A DNA stretch of 64,000 bases from Metamycoplasma hyosynoviae (GTDB taxonomy: Bacteria > Bacillota_I > Bacilli_A > Mycoplasmatales > Metamycoplasmataceae), in NCBI RefSeq assembly GCF_004365165.1, contig NZ_SOCH01000004.1, forward strand, positions 62,001 through 126,000. The letters run 5' to 3'. A program made the position numbers and the translations under genes. Position 1 is the first letter of the stretch; every line of letters starts with the position of its first letter. Of this stretch, positions 22,801-35,569 are shown in pieces. The notes under the pieces were generated by a model. It was not told the origin of the DNA. It did no database searches and saw only the letters and a program-made list of their open reading frames with translations.

Positions 22801-25800
22801 ATTTATATATAGAATCTATATCTTTTATGTTTTCTTGCTTGAAAGCATTTTCAATTATTGTTTTTAGAAGTGGCTTTATATTTGGATCTCATTTGGTTTC
22901 TAATACATTTGTAAGATTTTCTAAAATTTTCGCAAATTCATTTTGAACACTTTGAGTGTATGAGCTATCTAATTTAATTTTCTTAATTGCGTCAAGAATT
23001 TGTTTTTTAAGATCATATTTTTCAAATAATTTATCTATCAATTTACCTTTGGTAAATATAGGTTTAATAGTTTCAATGAATTTCTTAGCTGAAAATTCAA
23101 TTCCGGGTTTATTTAAAATAATTAAATCAACTAGTTTTTCTAATCTTTCAGGTGTTAGAATGCGAGTTAATTCGCTTAATAGTTTTGATTTTAATGTATC
23201 AAATGAAGTGGTATCATTATTAGCTAAGAAAGTAAATAGTTCAGCATAAGTTTCTTTAAAGAAATCAAAACTATTTAAGTTGGTAAATAGTAAAGTTAAA
23301 TAATTCTTCAGGTCATCAAATTCTTGTTTGGTAAAGTTAATTTCAAATTCATTATCTAATAATGAAAGTGATAAATTAGATAGAAATTCAATTAAATTAG
23401 ATTGCTTAGTTAAAGCATCAATATTATTTGAAACTAATTTTTCAAAACCATTAGTTTTAGCATTTTTCAACACTTTTATGATGAATTCTTCTAGATTTGA
23501 ATTTGGATATAGTGGTGAAAAATTCAACATATGTGAGAATATTTCTTTTAAATTAGTTAAATTGCTTTCAGTAAGTAATACATTGAAAATTACATCAGTT
23601 AGTTCTTTTGAAAGTTTTGTAGTGTTAAATTCTTTATTATGTTTCTTGTAAATAGTTTGAACATTTGAATCTAGTTTATCAAGTGAAGATTTGATAGTAG
23701 TTTCTATATACTCTCTAACAACAGGAATTTTTGCAATTTTATCTAAATGATTGAAAAGTTTTTCAACAGTATCTTTTCTTTGCTGCTCAGTTAGCTTATT
23801 GTAAATAACTTTAATTATGTCAAATACATAATTAGGTTTGAAAATCTTAGATCAAATTCCACTGCTTGTGCCACTAAATGCATACTCAATAATTGGATCA
23901 ATATTATCAAATAGAACTGCAATTAAATCAGATATTTCTTGATTGGTTAATTTATCTTCGATTAATGATTTAAATTTAACGTTGAAAATTTCTTTCAATA
24001 AATCTTCTTTGAAGATTTTTGTTGAATCAAATTTTGAAAAATCAAATCCATTAGCTTCAATATTTTCTTTTAGACCATTAATAACACTATCTGAAATCTT
24101 GGTATATAGATCATTATCTTTAATGAACACTAATATTTTTTCAATTATTGATGCTAATGAAGTTTTATATTGACTTTTAATTTCGAAACCTTTAACTTCT
24201 TTATCAATAATTTCAACTAATAGTTGTCCTAATTTCTTAGCATTATCGGTTCCACTTTTGAAAATGAATTCATCAAAGATGAATTTAATAATATCTTTGA
24301 TATTATCATTTGCAGTAGTTAAAGCATTAGATACAAATTTTGCAAAAGTGTCAGAACTTTGAATAACTGAATCTGAAAATGATTTAGTTAAAATATCTCT
24401 AATCTTGTTTTCAATTTTTGCTTCTCAGTTAGTTTCTATAAATTCTTTCAATTGCTTTTGGAAATCAGTGATGATTTCTTTTAATGCTGGATCAGAAATT
24501 TCAATGTTTGCTACTAGTTTTAGTAAAAGTTGTTTAATTTGTGTTTTTTCAAAAATGTATTTAACAAATTGCTCACTACTTAAGAATTTGCCATAAATTT
24601 TTAATACTTTCTTAAAGTCATATTCACTATGACTTGATTTATCTTTGATGAAGATTAAATCAAAGATATCGCTTACTAAAGTTAGGTTTTGACTAATGCT
24701 TATAAAGTTTTTAAGTTCAGTTATATATAATTTAGAAATTTCTTCATCAGTGTCATCAATATTTACTTTTTTAGCGGTGTCAACTATTTTCTTGTAGAAA
24801 TTAGCATATAGTTTTGATTTTGGAATATTTTTTCAGAAATCAGCAACATATTTTTGAAGTGTTTGTTTTTCTTCTTCTGTCATTGAAATTTTTAGTTCAG
24901 TTTCAACAAATGAAGTAATGAAACTATTTAAAATAGTTCAAAGTTCGGTTGTGCTTGAAATCTTTTCAAAAAGCATATTCACAATTTTGTTCAAACTATT
25001 GGCTTCAGAATTTTCGACCATCTTCGAAACAAATTGAAGAATGTTTTTTGATTTATAAGAAGTTTGATTATAAATAACATGCAATATAGTTTCTTTAAAA
25101 GTAGAAACCATATCGGTTGAAGTTATTTGTTCATATAAAATTTTGAAGATTTTATTAGCAAGATCTTCAACAGAATTATGTCCCGGATTTAAAGCAAGAA
25201 TCTTATCTTTAAGTCCATTTTTTTCAACCATATTAATCAAGGGTCTTATGATGCTTCATTCAGAAATATTCTTCAACATTTCATAAAATAGACTCTTGTT
25301 ACTTAATATGTCATCAAGTGCTTGTTCAACAATAAATTTAATGATATCTTTAGCTTGCACGTTGATATTGGGGTTATTTACGTAGTTAAAGAGCAAGTTT
25401 AGCACTAGATTACGAGAAGTAGCATCTACAAATTTCAGTAGTTTTGCTTCTTTTTTAAGATAATGTAGAATTAAATCCTTAATACCTTTTAGGTATTTTT
25501 CTTTTTCAATTTGAGGGTTAACTGGCATATATCCCAAAATTGAAATTAAGATATTTATACCATTTTCTTCTGATGAAACTAAGAGTAAATTATCAAAAAT
25601 TTTGCTTGTAAGTAGTGAATTAAAATCAATGGTTTTAGTATTGAAAACTTGTAGATAACTTTTTATAAATAACTTAATAAATTTGTAATTATCTTCATAA
25701 GCATGGAAATTAGTTAGAATAGCATTAACTGAATATTTGATATTTTCAATAACATCTGATGGAATTTCATATTTTTTAGCAACTACTGCGATGAATGAAT

Positions 25801-27790
25801 TTGTTAAATCTTCGACTAATTTTTTATCCTTACTAATTTCTAAAAGCAAATGATTTACTAATGCTTTGAATGAATCTTCAGCATTATTCATTAATTTAAT
25901 AATCAGTTCAATGATGTCTTTAGATTCAAAAATTATATTTGTATCTTTTAAAACAAAGTCAATTGTTGAAGTAATGAAACTATCTAATTTATTTTGGAAC
26001 TCAGGATTTTTCTTTAAATTGTTAAATAATGGAGCAAATTGTCCTAATTTGCCTGTAAAAGTTTCACTATTCAAAAAGTCTTTTAGTATCAATTTGAATA
26101 CATCTGAAATTCAAGTTTTAACTTCAGGATCTTTAAAAATGTCTTTTTTAACTAGTTCTTTTAATGCATTAAATACAATTTGATCTCATTTTAGATTTTC
26201 ATAAATTGTTTGGAAAACTTTTTCAGGTGAAACATTTTTGATATGGTTATTCAAAAATAGTTTTTCAATTTCATCATTAATTAAATGAACTGAGTTTTTT
26301 AGTTCTTCATTAGATACCATTTCAAGCAAGAACTTGATTAAAATTTCTTTTTTCTTGGTATCATCTAAATTCTTTTTAATATACTCTTTGAAATTAGGTA
26401 AATCATCTAAATAAATTCCCGTTAATGAAAATAAATAGTTAATAAGTTTCAAAATATCTTCATTTGAAAAGTTTTTTCCACCATTAAAATAAGCAGTGAA
26501 CTGGCTTATATATTTACTATTATGTCTTACATCTTGTTCATATTGAATAATTTTTTGATTGTTATTATGTCTTTCAAAATCAAATTCTTTATTTGAAATT
26601 TCTTGACCCACCCCAATACCAACAACATTATTTTTAATGAAACTACCTTTTTTACCAAAATCAATAGCACGAGCAAATGAAAGTTTTAATTGCTCTTCTG
26701 GTTTTATATCTTTAGCATCTTTTTGATTTATCAAAATTTCATATTCATCATAACTCAAACTCATTTTTATGAATATGTCTTGACTTACTTTTTTAATACC
26801 TTTGGTATTTAAAGTGTCATCAGTTAAACCTAGACTTACTGAATTTAGATTTTTTTCTAAAAATTCAGTAGTTGAAAAATCTAAATAATTTAATCTATGA
26901 GCTTTCGAAACTGTTTCAAGAATAGAATTAACTTTATTTGTGATTTTAGCAATATAGTTTGTTTGATATTTGTTTTCTAATATTTTTGAAAACTTAACAA
27001 ATGGTTGAACATACCCTACAATGTTGATATTAACATTTTTATTCAATTCTCTAATTTTTGTAATTAAAGCATTATATTTTTCAACCACTTGTTTTTCATT
27101 TGCAAAGAATTTTGTAAATTCCTTTTCAAAAAATGCATCAGCTTGCTCAGTTGTGAAATTAGAATAAACTAATTTTCAAATAACTCCAGCAAGTTCTTCA
27201 TATTCTACAAAATCATTAATTCCAAGCGACAAGGTTAATAAGTTTGCATTTTGTACTTGGTTTATAAAAAATGAGGAACTTGAGTTTGGGTTGTCAAAAT
27301 CATTGAAATATTTTTTAATCTTAGATTCTTGTTGAATTTGAATATGTTGGTCAATATTTTTGTTGAATGCTAGTATTTTAGATACATTTGCAGTTGGTTT
27401 AGTATTTGAAGATAAAAGATATAGTCAAGTATCAATATCAGATTTAGAAAGCGAGAAGTTGTAATATGATTTTAGTTTTGTATCATTATTTGAAAGCAAT
27501 TTTATATAGTTAGCAATATATGAAGGATACGAAAGTCCATAAACTGTTGAAGATGAAGCGTCAAAATAATCTGCCATAGAATCATTATGATTACGAGAGT
27601 ATTGATCACCTAACGCTATATATTTAACATCACCTTTAATAGGCTTTTGGAACATCTCAGGTTTTTCAATTTTGATGTCGGTATTATTTTTACATGCAAC
27701 TGAAAGCACTGATGGAACTGAAAGTCCTACCAATGTTGTAGCAATTGGAATTAATATGTTATGCTTTTCTTTTTTTATTTTATTGTTCAT
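19829..27790 (-). CDS. Giant lipoprotein with degenerate SGNH-hydrolase domain
   Basis: 2653 aa, one continuous frame when TGA is Trp. Signal peptide and lipobox VLSVAC (Cys33). Residues about 55-340 show an SGNH/GDSL-hydrolase fold: block I YIALGDQYS (position 63 is Gln instead of the catalytic Ser), block III LGIND (G190-D193), block V DDTLNTKG where DxxHPNxKG is expected, so the catalytic His is also gone. The remaining 2300 residues are helical, Lys/Asn/Leu-rich and lack a known domain; similar short helices such as LINKLL/FIxKLL recur, suggesting a long repeat rod. It follows ktrB by 11 bp with AGGAGG, so is co-transcribed. Likely a surface adhesin or scaffold rather than an esterase. 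Confidence 0.88.
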
Positions 27791-27801
27791 AATTTCCTCC
27801 T

Positions 27802-29355
27802 TTATCCTAACACTACATCTTCATATATGTAATGATAGTATTCTGCTCTCTTACGGTTTTTACCTCAAATTAATAGAGTTTGTTGAATACCAAGTTGTCC
27901 AATTACCATTAAGGCTATTAAAATAATTTTTCCAAAATTATTAATACTTGGTACAAGCCCCACATCAAAACCGCAGGAACCAAATGCCGAACATACTACA
28001 AATAATACATGCGTCATTTCATATTTTTTATTTGTTTCAGAGTCAAATAAATTAAATGTTGAATAGCAAATCAAAGTGCTTAAAGTAATTAATATGATTC
28101 CAATACTGAATATTGTAACAGCACGGATGAAAGTTTCTTTTCCAATTTGTCTTTTAAAGACGTTAATGCTTCTTTTACCTAATAGCATAGAAACTACACT
28201 TAAAAAGATTATTGATACTGTTATATTTCTAATCCCACCGGCAGTTGAAGCTGGTGAAAATCCTATAAACATCAAAATTGAATGAACCAATACTGATTGT
28301 TGTGTGAAATGGTAATAATCAATGGTTGTAAATCCAGCTGAACGAGTAGAAAATGTTTGGAAAAAGATTGCAAATGTTTTTGAGAAATTATTACCATAAC
28401 TTTCTTGTTTTCAAAAACCATTTGTATTTTTATTTATTAATTCAAAGATGAATGTGAACAGTAACCCAAAAAATGAAACTATTAAATAAGTAATCAAAGT
28501 AAGTTTGGTAAATAAAGTTATTTTGTAATTCTTTTCAGTTATTTTAAGACTTTTAATTTTACGATATACATCATAAATAACTGGATATCCTACTCCACCA
28601 ATGAAAATCGAAATTAATGTAAATAGTTGTAAAGCATATTCTTGATTAAATGGAGCCAAACTTTTTTCACCAATGATATCAAATCCCGAATTAGTTATTG
28701 CACTAATTGCGTGGAATATACCATATCTAAACGAAAGATCAAGATTACCTTTTGGGTTTCTAAATTCTTTTTCATAAGGATTAAATAATACATTGCTAGT
28801 TTGCGCTCATTTACTATCCGAGAATTTTCCATAAGGTGATAAGTAGAAAATTAATATGAAAACAATAGAAGTAATAAATAAAGTGATTAATAAGAAAGTG
28901 ATTGATACAGTAATTATCCTCTTAGTTTGTCCAGGATTTTGTCCGCCACGTTCAACTTGTGTAACTTCAGAATTGAAGATGTTTAGTTTAATTCCAAATA
29001 AAGTTTGGAATATATAAACTTTCAATGTGAAGATACCAAGCCCACCGAGTAACATACTAATTGCAATTAATGCTTGTCCGAAAGTGTTCAAGTAGCTACT
29101 AATAGGAAATGTTGAAAGTCCAGTGTTACTAAAAGCACTAGCTGCTATAAAAACTGCATCAAAATAATTAAAACGTATCTTCCCAGATTGTCTTAACTGT
29201 TCAAGATACGTGCTATGAGTAATAGGTCAATATAAAAGTAGAGAAATTAATAAGATAACAATAAAATAAATCAAAAAAATGTATTTTATGACACCTATTT
29301 TTTTGAATCACAAAAAGAATTTCAAATTTCTTTTAATTTTATGTTCCTTTTTCAT
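27802..29355 (-). CDS. ktrB: Potassium uptake channel subunit KtrB (TrkH family)
   Basis: 517 aa, multispan membrane protein. The four pore loops are visible: FSNTGLS, ITNSGFD, PASTAGG and GSCGFD. KtrB conducts K+ (Na+-linked) and is gated by the KtrA ring encoded divergently at 30297. Start ATG 29355 (MKKEHKIKRNLKFF) restores the first helix and has TATAAT only 7 bp upstream, so the mRNA may be leaderless. Contains several TGA Trp. Confidence 0.94.
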
Positions 29356-29362
29356 GCGCAAT

Positions 29363-29427
29363 ATTATATACACTTTTAAAAAAAATAAGAAATTTTGTGG
29401 TAAATATATATGCTTTGCATATATATT
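29363..29427 (-). promoter_or_regulatory. ktrB promoter and upstream perfect inverted repeat
   Basis: TATAAT (29368-29363 on minus) ends 7 bases before the ktrB ATG. 35 bp upstream of the -10 is AATATATATGC-TTT-GCATATATATT (29403-29427), an 11-bp perfect inverted repeat, placed as a regulator site over or behind the -35 region. Confidence 0.55.
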
Positions 29428-30296
29428 ACACTTAGATTTTTTGGTAAATCTAATATATTTTTTGAAAATAAAATTAGTTGATGAAATGATTTTTATGCAA
29501 GAAATTTTGCAAAAAATACTACCATAAAACATAATATCTCATAATTTTTAACACTATTTTTACATTAAAAAATCATATTTTTTTCAGTATATATATGAGT
29601 ATAAAATTGTATTAGCTTTTTAAGATGTTAACAATGGAATAAATTTATTTAAAAAGAAAAGTGAATATATGTAGTTATTTATTAGATTCTATACAATAAA
29701 ACCAATTTATTCCAGATATTTTTTTGTTAATTCAACTTTAAAATAATAGTTAATTTCACTAACATTTATTTAGTATAGTTTTATTTTGTTTTTTTAAATT
29801 TTTCTTTATATAAAGCAAAAAATTGCATTTTTATAACTTTGTATTTACTATGGTTTTATATACTTCTGCAACATAATATTTTATCAATAAATACAATACA
29901 AAATAATCGTCAATTAATTAAGCTAGTTTTGTTCTAAATCTTTCATAACTTTTTCGTATGTTTTGATTCTAGATATCTTGTAATTATAACCACAAAATAG
30001 AAACTTAATTTATGAATATTATTACTGATGAATTAATTGCAAAAGTAATATTTTTTATAAAAATAAATTTCAAAAAAAGCACTTACATAAAGATATTTTT
30101 TAAATTTTTATTAGTCTATTTTTTTACCTGCTTTTTATAATAACATCACATATTTTGAATTCAAAAAAAGTTAATTAAAGATACTATAATTTAATCCCTA
30201 CAAAAACAAATTTATAACTTATATTTCTATTATAAATTATAATTATTAATACAAAATTACGCAGCTTATTGTTTAACTTAAAATAAAGAAGGACAA
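29428..30296. other. Long AT-rich ktrB-ktrA intergenic region
   Basis: About 870 bp between divergent ktrB and ktrA, far longer than other gaps here. No ORF, tRNA or clear structured RNA was recognised. It holds a ktrA promoter (TATAAT 30185-30190, leader about 100 nt, AGAAGGA before ATG). It may be a site of gene loss or hold an unrecognised small RNA. Confidence 0.5.
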
Positions 30297-30980
30297 ATGA
30301 AAAATAGAACTCGTGATATATGTATTATTGGTTTAGGTAGATTTGGAAGTACCATTGCTGATAAATTACTAGAAGACAAAAATCACAAAATAAAACTCGC
30401 ATTAGTTGATTCAAATGAAAAACAGTTATTAACTTATAAAGATGAAGTAGATGCTATTTATGTTGCAGATGCTGGTGAAAGAAAAACATTAGAAGCTATT
30501 AACATTATTGATTTTGATGTTGTTATTGTAGCAACAAGCGACAACATTGAAATTGTTGCCGCTTTATGTGAAATTGGAACAAATAAAATAATTGCTCGTG
30601 CAACTTCAAAAAGGCATGCTAATGTTTTAAAACAAATTGGTGTAAGCAGCATCATAAACCCAGAAGATGAAGCTGGTAAAAAAACAGCTCTTCTCGTTGC
30701 TAACCCAAGTTTTACTTTATATTCACAAATGCTTGTTGAACTTCAAGATGGATATGTTACTGGATCAACTTATGTTAAAAATTCATCGCTTGAAGGCAAA
30801 ACAATTGCTGAATTAAATTTCCGTGAAAAATATGAAGTTTCTATTGTTATAGTTAAACGTGGCAGTGAATCCCACCTTCCAAGCGGTAATTTTAAACTAG
30901 AAAAAAATGATTTAATAACACTTATCGGAACTACTGAATCAGTTACACAAGTGTTTGAAATCTTTGCACAAGAAAAATAA
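30297..30980 (+). CDS. ktrA: Potassium uptake regulatory subunit KtrA
   Basis: 227 aa. RCK_N Rossmann fold with GLGRFGS (residues 12-18) and acidic ligand VDSNE, then RCK_C domain (SSLEGKTIAELNFREKY, KNDLITLIGT). KtrA octamers bind ATP/ADP, and often c-di-AMP at RCK_C, to gate KtrB. Good Shine-Dalgarno AGAAGGA. Divergent from ktrB rather than in one operon. Confidence 0.95.
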   Translation: MKNRTRDICIIGLGRFGSTIADKLLEDKNHKIKLALVDSNEKQLLTYKDEVDAIYVADAGERKTLEAINIIDFDVVIVATSDNIEIVAALCEIGTNKIIARATSKRHANVLKQIGVSSIINPEDEAGKKTALLVANPSFTLYSQMLVELQDGYVTGSTYVKNSSLEGKTIAELNFREKYEVSIVIVKRGSESHLPSGNFKLEKNDLITLIGTTESVTQVFEIFAQEK

Positions 30981-31003
30981 TTCAATTTAGGAAAATAGTT
31001 ATT

Positions 31004-31807
31004 ATGATCGACTTTAAACCACAAGTATATTTTATTGACCTCGATGGAACTGCATTAGACCTTCCAAAAAAGATTCAAAAGATAAGTTCTAAAAACGTTG
31101 AAATGATTTCAACTGTTTGCAAAAAAACACCAGTTGTTATTTCCACTGGTAGATCCAATTCAGAATTTGTTATGAACCTAGCAAAAAAAATTGGTTCGCC
31201 TTATGTTATTTGTCAAAATGGTGGTGTTATTGTTGATCAAGACAATAAACTAGTTGTTAAATACATAATTGAAAAAGATGACGTTTCTAAAATATCAGAA
31301 TTTCTGCAAAAAGAAAAGATGCTTTTTATTTTCAATAGCGGAAATGTTATTTATGGAACAGCAGTTAAATTATTTTTCATTAGTTCATGAGCTAAAAATA
31401 TAAGACGTGAAACTTACCAAAACATACCCAAGATTCAGGAATGCACTAAAATTCTTACCTTTGGTAAGAGTAAAAAAGGTATTATCAAACTTAGAAATAT
31501 GTTGATGGAAAAATTCATTAACTTGTCAATTCAAATAGTTTCAAAAGGTTATGCTCTTGAAATAACAAATTTCAATGCAACAAAAGGTCTCGGAGATCAC
31601 TATGTATGTAAATTGCTTAATGTAGATCCTTCAAGAGCAGTTCACATCGGAGATTCAGGAAACGATTTAGCAGTATTTCCGCATGTAAAGAATTTTGTAG
31701 CAATGAAAAATGCGCAGAAATATGTAAAAAAAATGGCTGTATATATTGGACCTCACTTCAAAAAAGCAGGACTTGGAAAACTATTATATGAACTAGAAAA
31801 AAATTAA
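31004..31807 (+). CDS. Cof-type HAD-superfamily phosphatase
   Basis: 267 aa with a TGA Trp at residue 129. HAD motif I FIDLDGTAL (Asp nucleophile), motif II VISTGR, motif III Lys region ATKGLGDHYVC, motif IV HIGDSGNDLAVF: a complete C2-type (Cof) phosphatase of sugar phosphates or flavin-like substrates. 23 bp after ktrA, so probably same transcript. Specific substrate cannot be told from sequence. Confidence 0.9.
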
Positions 31808-31900
31808 GTTATTGACATTTTATTCTCATAATTTTATTGATAAATAAAAAATTACCCCTTATATCAAGAGCATTTTTTTTGTTTAACTTGTCAATAACTT
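31806..31900. repeat. 95-bp segment bounded by perfect 12-bp inverted repeats
   Basis: AAGTTATTGACA at 31806-31817 and its exact complement TGTCAATAACTT at 31889-31900. The first begins in the stop codon of the HAD gene. Each arm contains TTGACA in outward-to-inward orientation. No T-tract follows, so it is not a normal terminator. No target duplication was seen. Confidence 0.6.
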
Positions 31901-32001
31901 TGTGAACCAAAATAAATACTAAAAATTTTTAGTTAATTAAAATAAATTAATACTACATATTAATTAAAATAAATATATATGCATTTTAATAAGGGGCGTT
32001 T

Positions 32002-32940
32002 ATGATAAACAATATTTTCTATTTACAGAATTCTCAAGAAATAACAAATAAAGATTTATCAATAATTCGTGCATTTTATTTTCCAATAATTGGAAATAGA
32101 GCAACTATTTTATATCATTTGCTAGTTGATATATCTTTACTAGATAAGACAAGCAAAAATAATAAAAAATATGATTTTCAAAAAATATCTAAATTAATGC
32201 AAATTTCAATTGAAGAAATTTACCAAGTTAAAGAAAAACTTGAAGCATGTAATTTAGTTAAAACTTATCTTTTTAACAATAATGAAATTTTGATTGAAAT
32301 CAAAAAACCAATGACAGCAAACGAGTTCACCAAAAACACATTGATGTCTAAAACCCTTATTTCAAAAATTGGTAATGAACTTTATTCACAACTTGTTACT
32401 GAAAATGCATTTTATGAATATGACACAAAATCTGCTAATGATGTATCAAAGAAATTCTATGAAATATTCAAAGTTGAAGAATGTGCTGATGATGATTTTG
32501 AAGTAAATTTCAACTTTGTTGCAAGTAATAATCATGAAGCTTGCAAGAACCTAGATTCAAAAAAATATGTCGAATATATAACAAACGAAAAAGCCACACA
32601 ACAGCATTTAGTATTAATTAATAACCTTAAGAAATTGAATTTTGATGATGCTGGAATTAACTTATTTATCAACTATTCGGTTAAGATAAATAATTCAATT
32701 GTTCCTAACTATATTTTAAAAATAGCCAAAGATTATGCTAAACGTAATTTACTTAAATTTAGTGAAATTGATTCTGAATTAAACTTTGCAATTAACTACA
32801 AGCTTCAAAATCAACAAAGCCACTTTAACTATGTTTTGTCTGATCAAAAAGAAAGTAGTCAAAATTCAAAAAAACCCGGCGATAAAGATAAAATTGAAAA
32901 AGAAATGCTTGCGATTAGCGGCGAATTCGGTTGAGATTAA
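32002..32940 (+). CDS. DnaB/DnaD-like replication initiation protein
   Basis: 312 aa (ends GWD after a TGA Trp). N-terminal winged-helix-like region (ITNKDLSIIRAFYFPIIGNRATILYHLL) resembles Bacillus DnaB/DnaD; the C-terminal part (INNLKKLNFDDAGINLFINYSVK...NYILKIAKDYAKRN) resembles the DnaD/DnaB helical domain. The product would help load the replicative helicase. It is followed 14 bp later by a dnaI-like loader gene, the same order as dnaB-dnaI in Firmicutes. AGGGG precedes the ATG. Confidence 0.82.
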
Positions 32941-32954
32941 AATAAGGAATTTTT

Positions 32955-33863
32955 ATGGAAGACTTCACAAAACCAACAATTGATATAAATACCAATTCAG
33001 AAGAATATAAATTTAATCGAGAAGAAGAAAAACAGAAAATTCTTAATGATCCAAGAGTTAAGGAATTAATAATTTCATTAAACCTTACTGAATCTCAAAT
33101 TAATAATGGAATGGGCTTTATTCAAAAATATTACAATGAAAAAGATCCACAATGAAAATTATATGTTTCTGAATTTAATGAAATTGAAATGGACATTAGC
33201 AATGTAACTCATTTTAAAAGACAGAAACTTTTGCAAAATTTCTGACTTACAAATATAACTGCACTCGATGCTGATTTAAAAGAATACTTTTATACCAATA
33301 AAAAGAAATCAAAAAAGATTTTAGAAGATGCTTATAAAAGTATGCAAAATTTTTATGGATTAAAAGAATTCATAACAGAACTAACTTCAAAGAAGAAAAG
33401 CAATTTAGGATTATTATTAATTGATGAAAATATTTCAGATGCACGTAATATTTTGAAATATCTTGCTGTTTTATATGGTACAAATAAAAATAGAACCGTT
33501 GCCTTCATAGAAGCTAATAACCTTTATAGTTTTTACTTCAACAATGCTAAAAATGTTCAACTAATAAATGACATTAATTCATATTTAGAAGAAGTAGATT
33601 ATTTAATCCTTGATAAATTTGGTATTGGGACTAAACCCGAATGATTTTTAGATAACCTGCTAAATATATTTTTAGAACGTGAAAGAAATTATAAACCTAT
33701 ATTTGTATCTACACCCATTGATATAAGTAAGTCAAATTCATTATTAACTTATGCTTCAAGTACAAACCAAAAATTTGATACTGGTGCAAATAAACTAGAA
33801 AAATTTTTGAAGAAAACTATTTTACGCTTAACAACCAAATTTGTATCTAAACCAAAAAGCTAA
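32955..33863 (+). CDS. DnaI-like helicase loader, Walker A lost
   Basis: 302 aa with TGA Trp codons. Layout follows DnaI: N-terminal helicase-binding part, then a AAA+-like core with YLILDKFGIGTKPEWFLD at the Walker B/sensor place (DnaI has LDDIG..), a loop PIFVSTPID like sensor I, and a basic tail. At the expected P-loop (residues about 152-166) it reads GLLLIDENISDARN, without G-x-G-K-S/T; the second Walker B acid is Lys221. So it should not bind or hydrolyse ATP in the usual way. It may act as a passive loader or clamp with the DnaB-like partner. Confidence 0.75.
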
Positions 33864-33906
33864 AATTAGTAAAATTAGGTAAAAATCAAAATTTTTTCAA
33901 TAAATA

Positions 33907-33937
33907 AAAACATAAATAAATTTATGTTTAACACTTT
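33907..33937 (+). terminator. Possible terminator after dnaI-like gene
   Basis: AAACATAAA, four-base loop, TTTATGTTT, then AACACTTTTTATTTT. The stem is AT-only with a delayed T tract, so it is a weak candidate. Confidence 0.4.
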
Positions 33938-34011
33938 TTATTTTGGTATTATTTAAACACTTAAATTTTATTAACTTAAAAGCAAAATAACTCTTATATA
34001 AAGGAAAAATT

Positions 34012-35484
<1,473 letters not shown>

Positions 35485-35493
35485 TAAAAGATG

Positions 35494-35536
35494 AAAAATA
35501 AGTATTTTGTTTGCCAACTTAATACTTATTTTTTTA
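35494..35536 (+). terminator. Terminator after lysS
   Basis: AAAATAAGTATT / AATACTTATTTT, perfect 12-bp stem with a 14-base loop and a seven-T tail. It lies between convergent lysS and the 35570 gene and probably stops both. Confidence 0.88.
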
Positions 35537-35569
35537 CTTTCTATAAGCTTTTTATTGAAAATTAGAACC

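Noticed and set aside
29930-30010. Short minus-strand reading frame YKISRIKTYEKVMKDLEQN in the ktr gap, resembling a transposase tail
   Set aside because: Only about 25 codons, with no homologous block or start upstream; too little to call a relic.
31806-31900. Inverted repeat as the terminator of ktrA-HAD
   Set aside because: The loop would be 71 nt and no T-tract follows the second arm, so it does not fit an intrinsic terminator.
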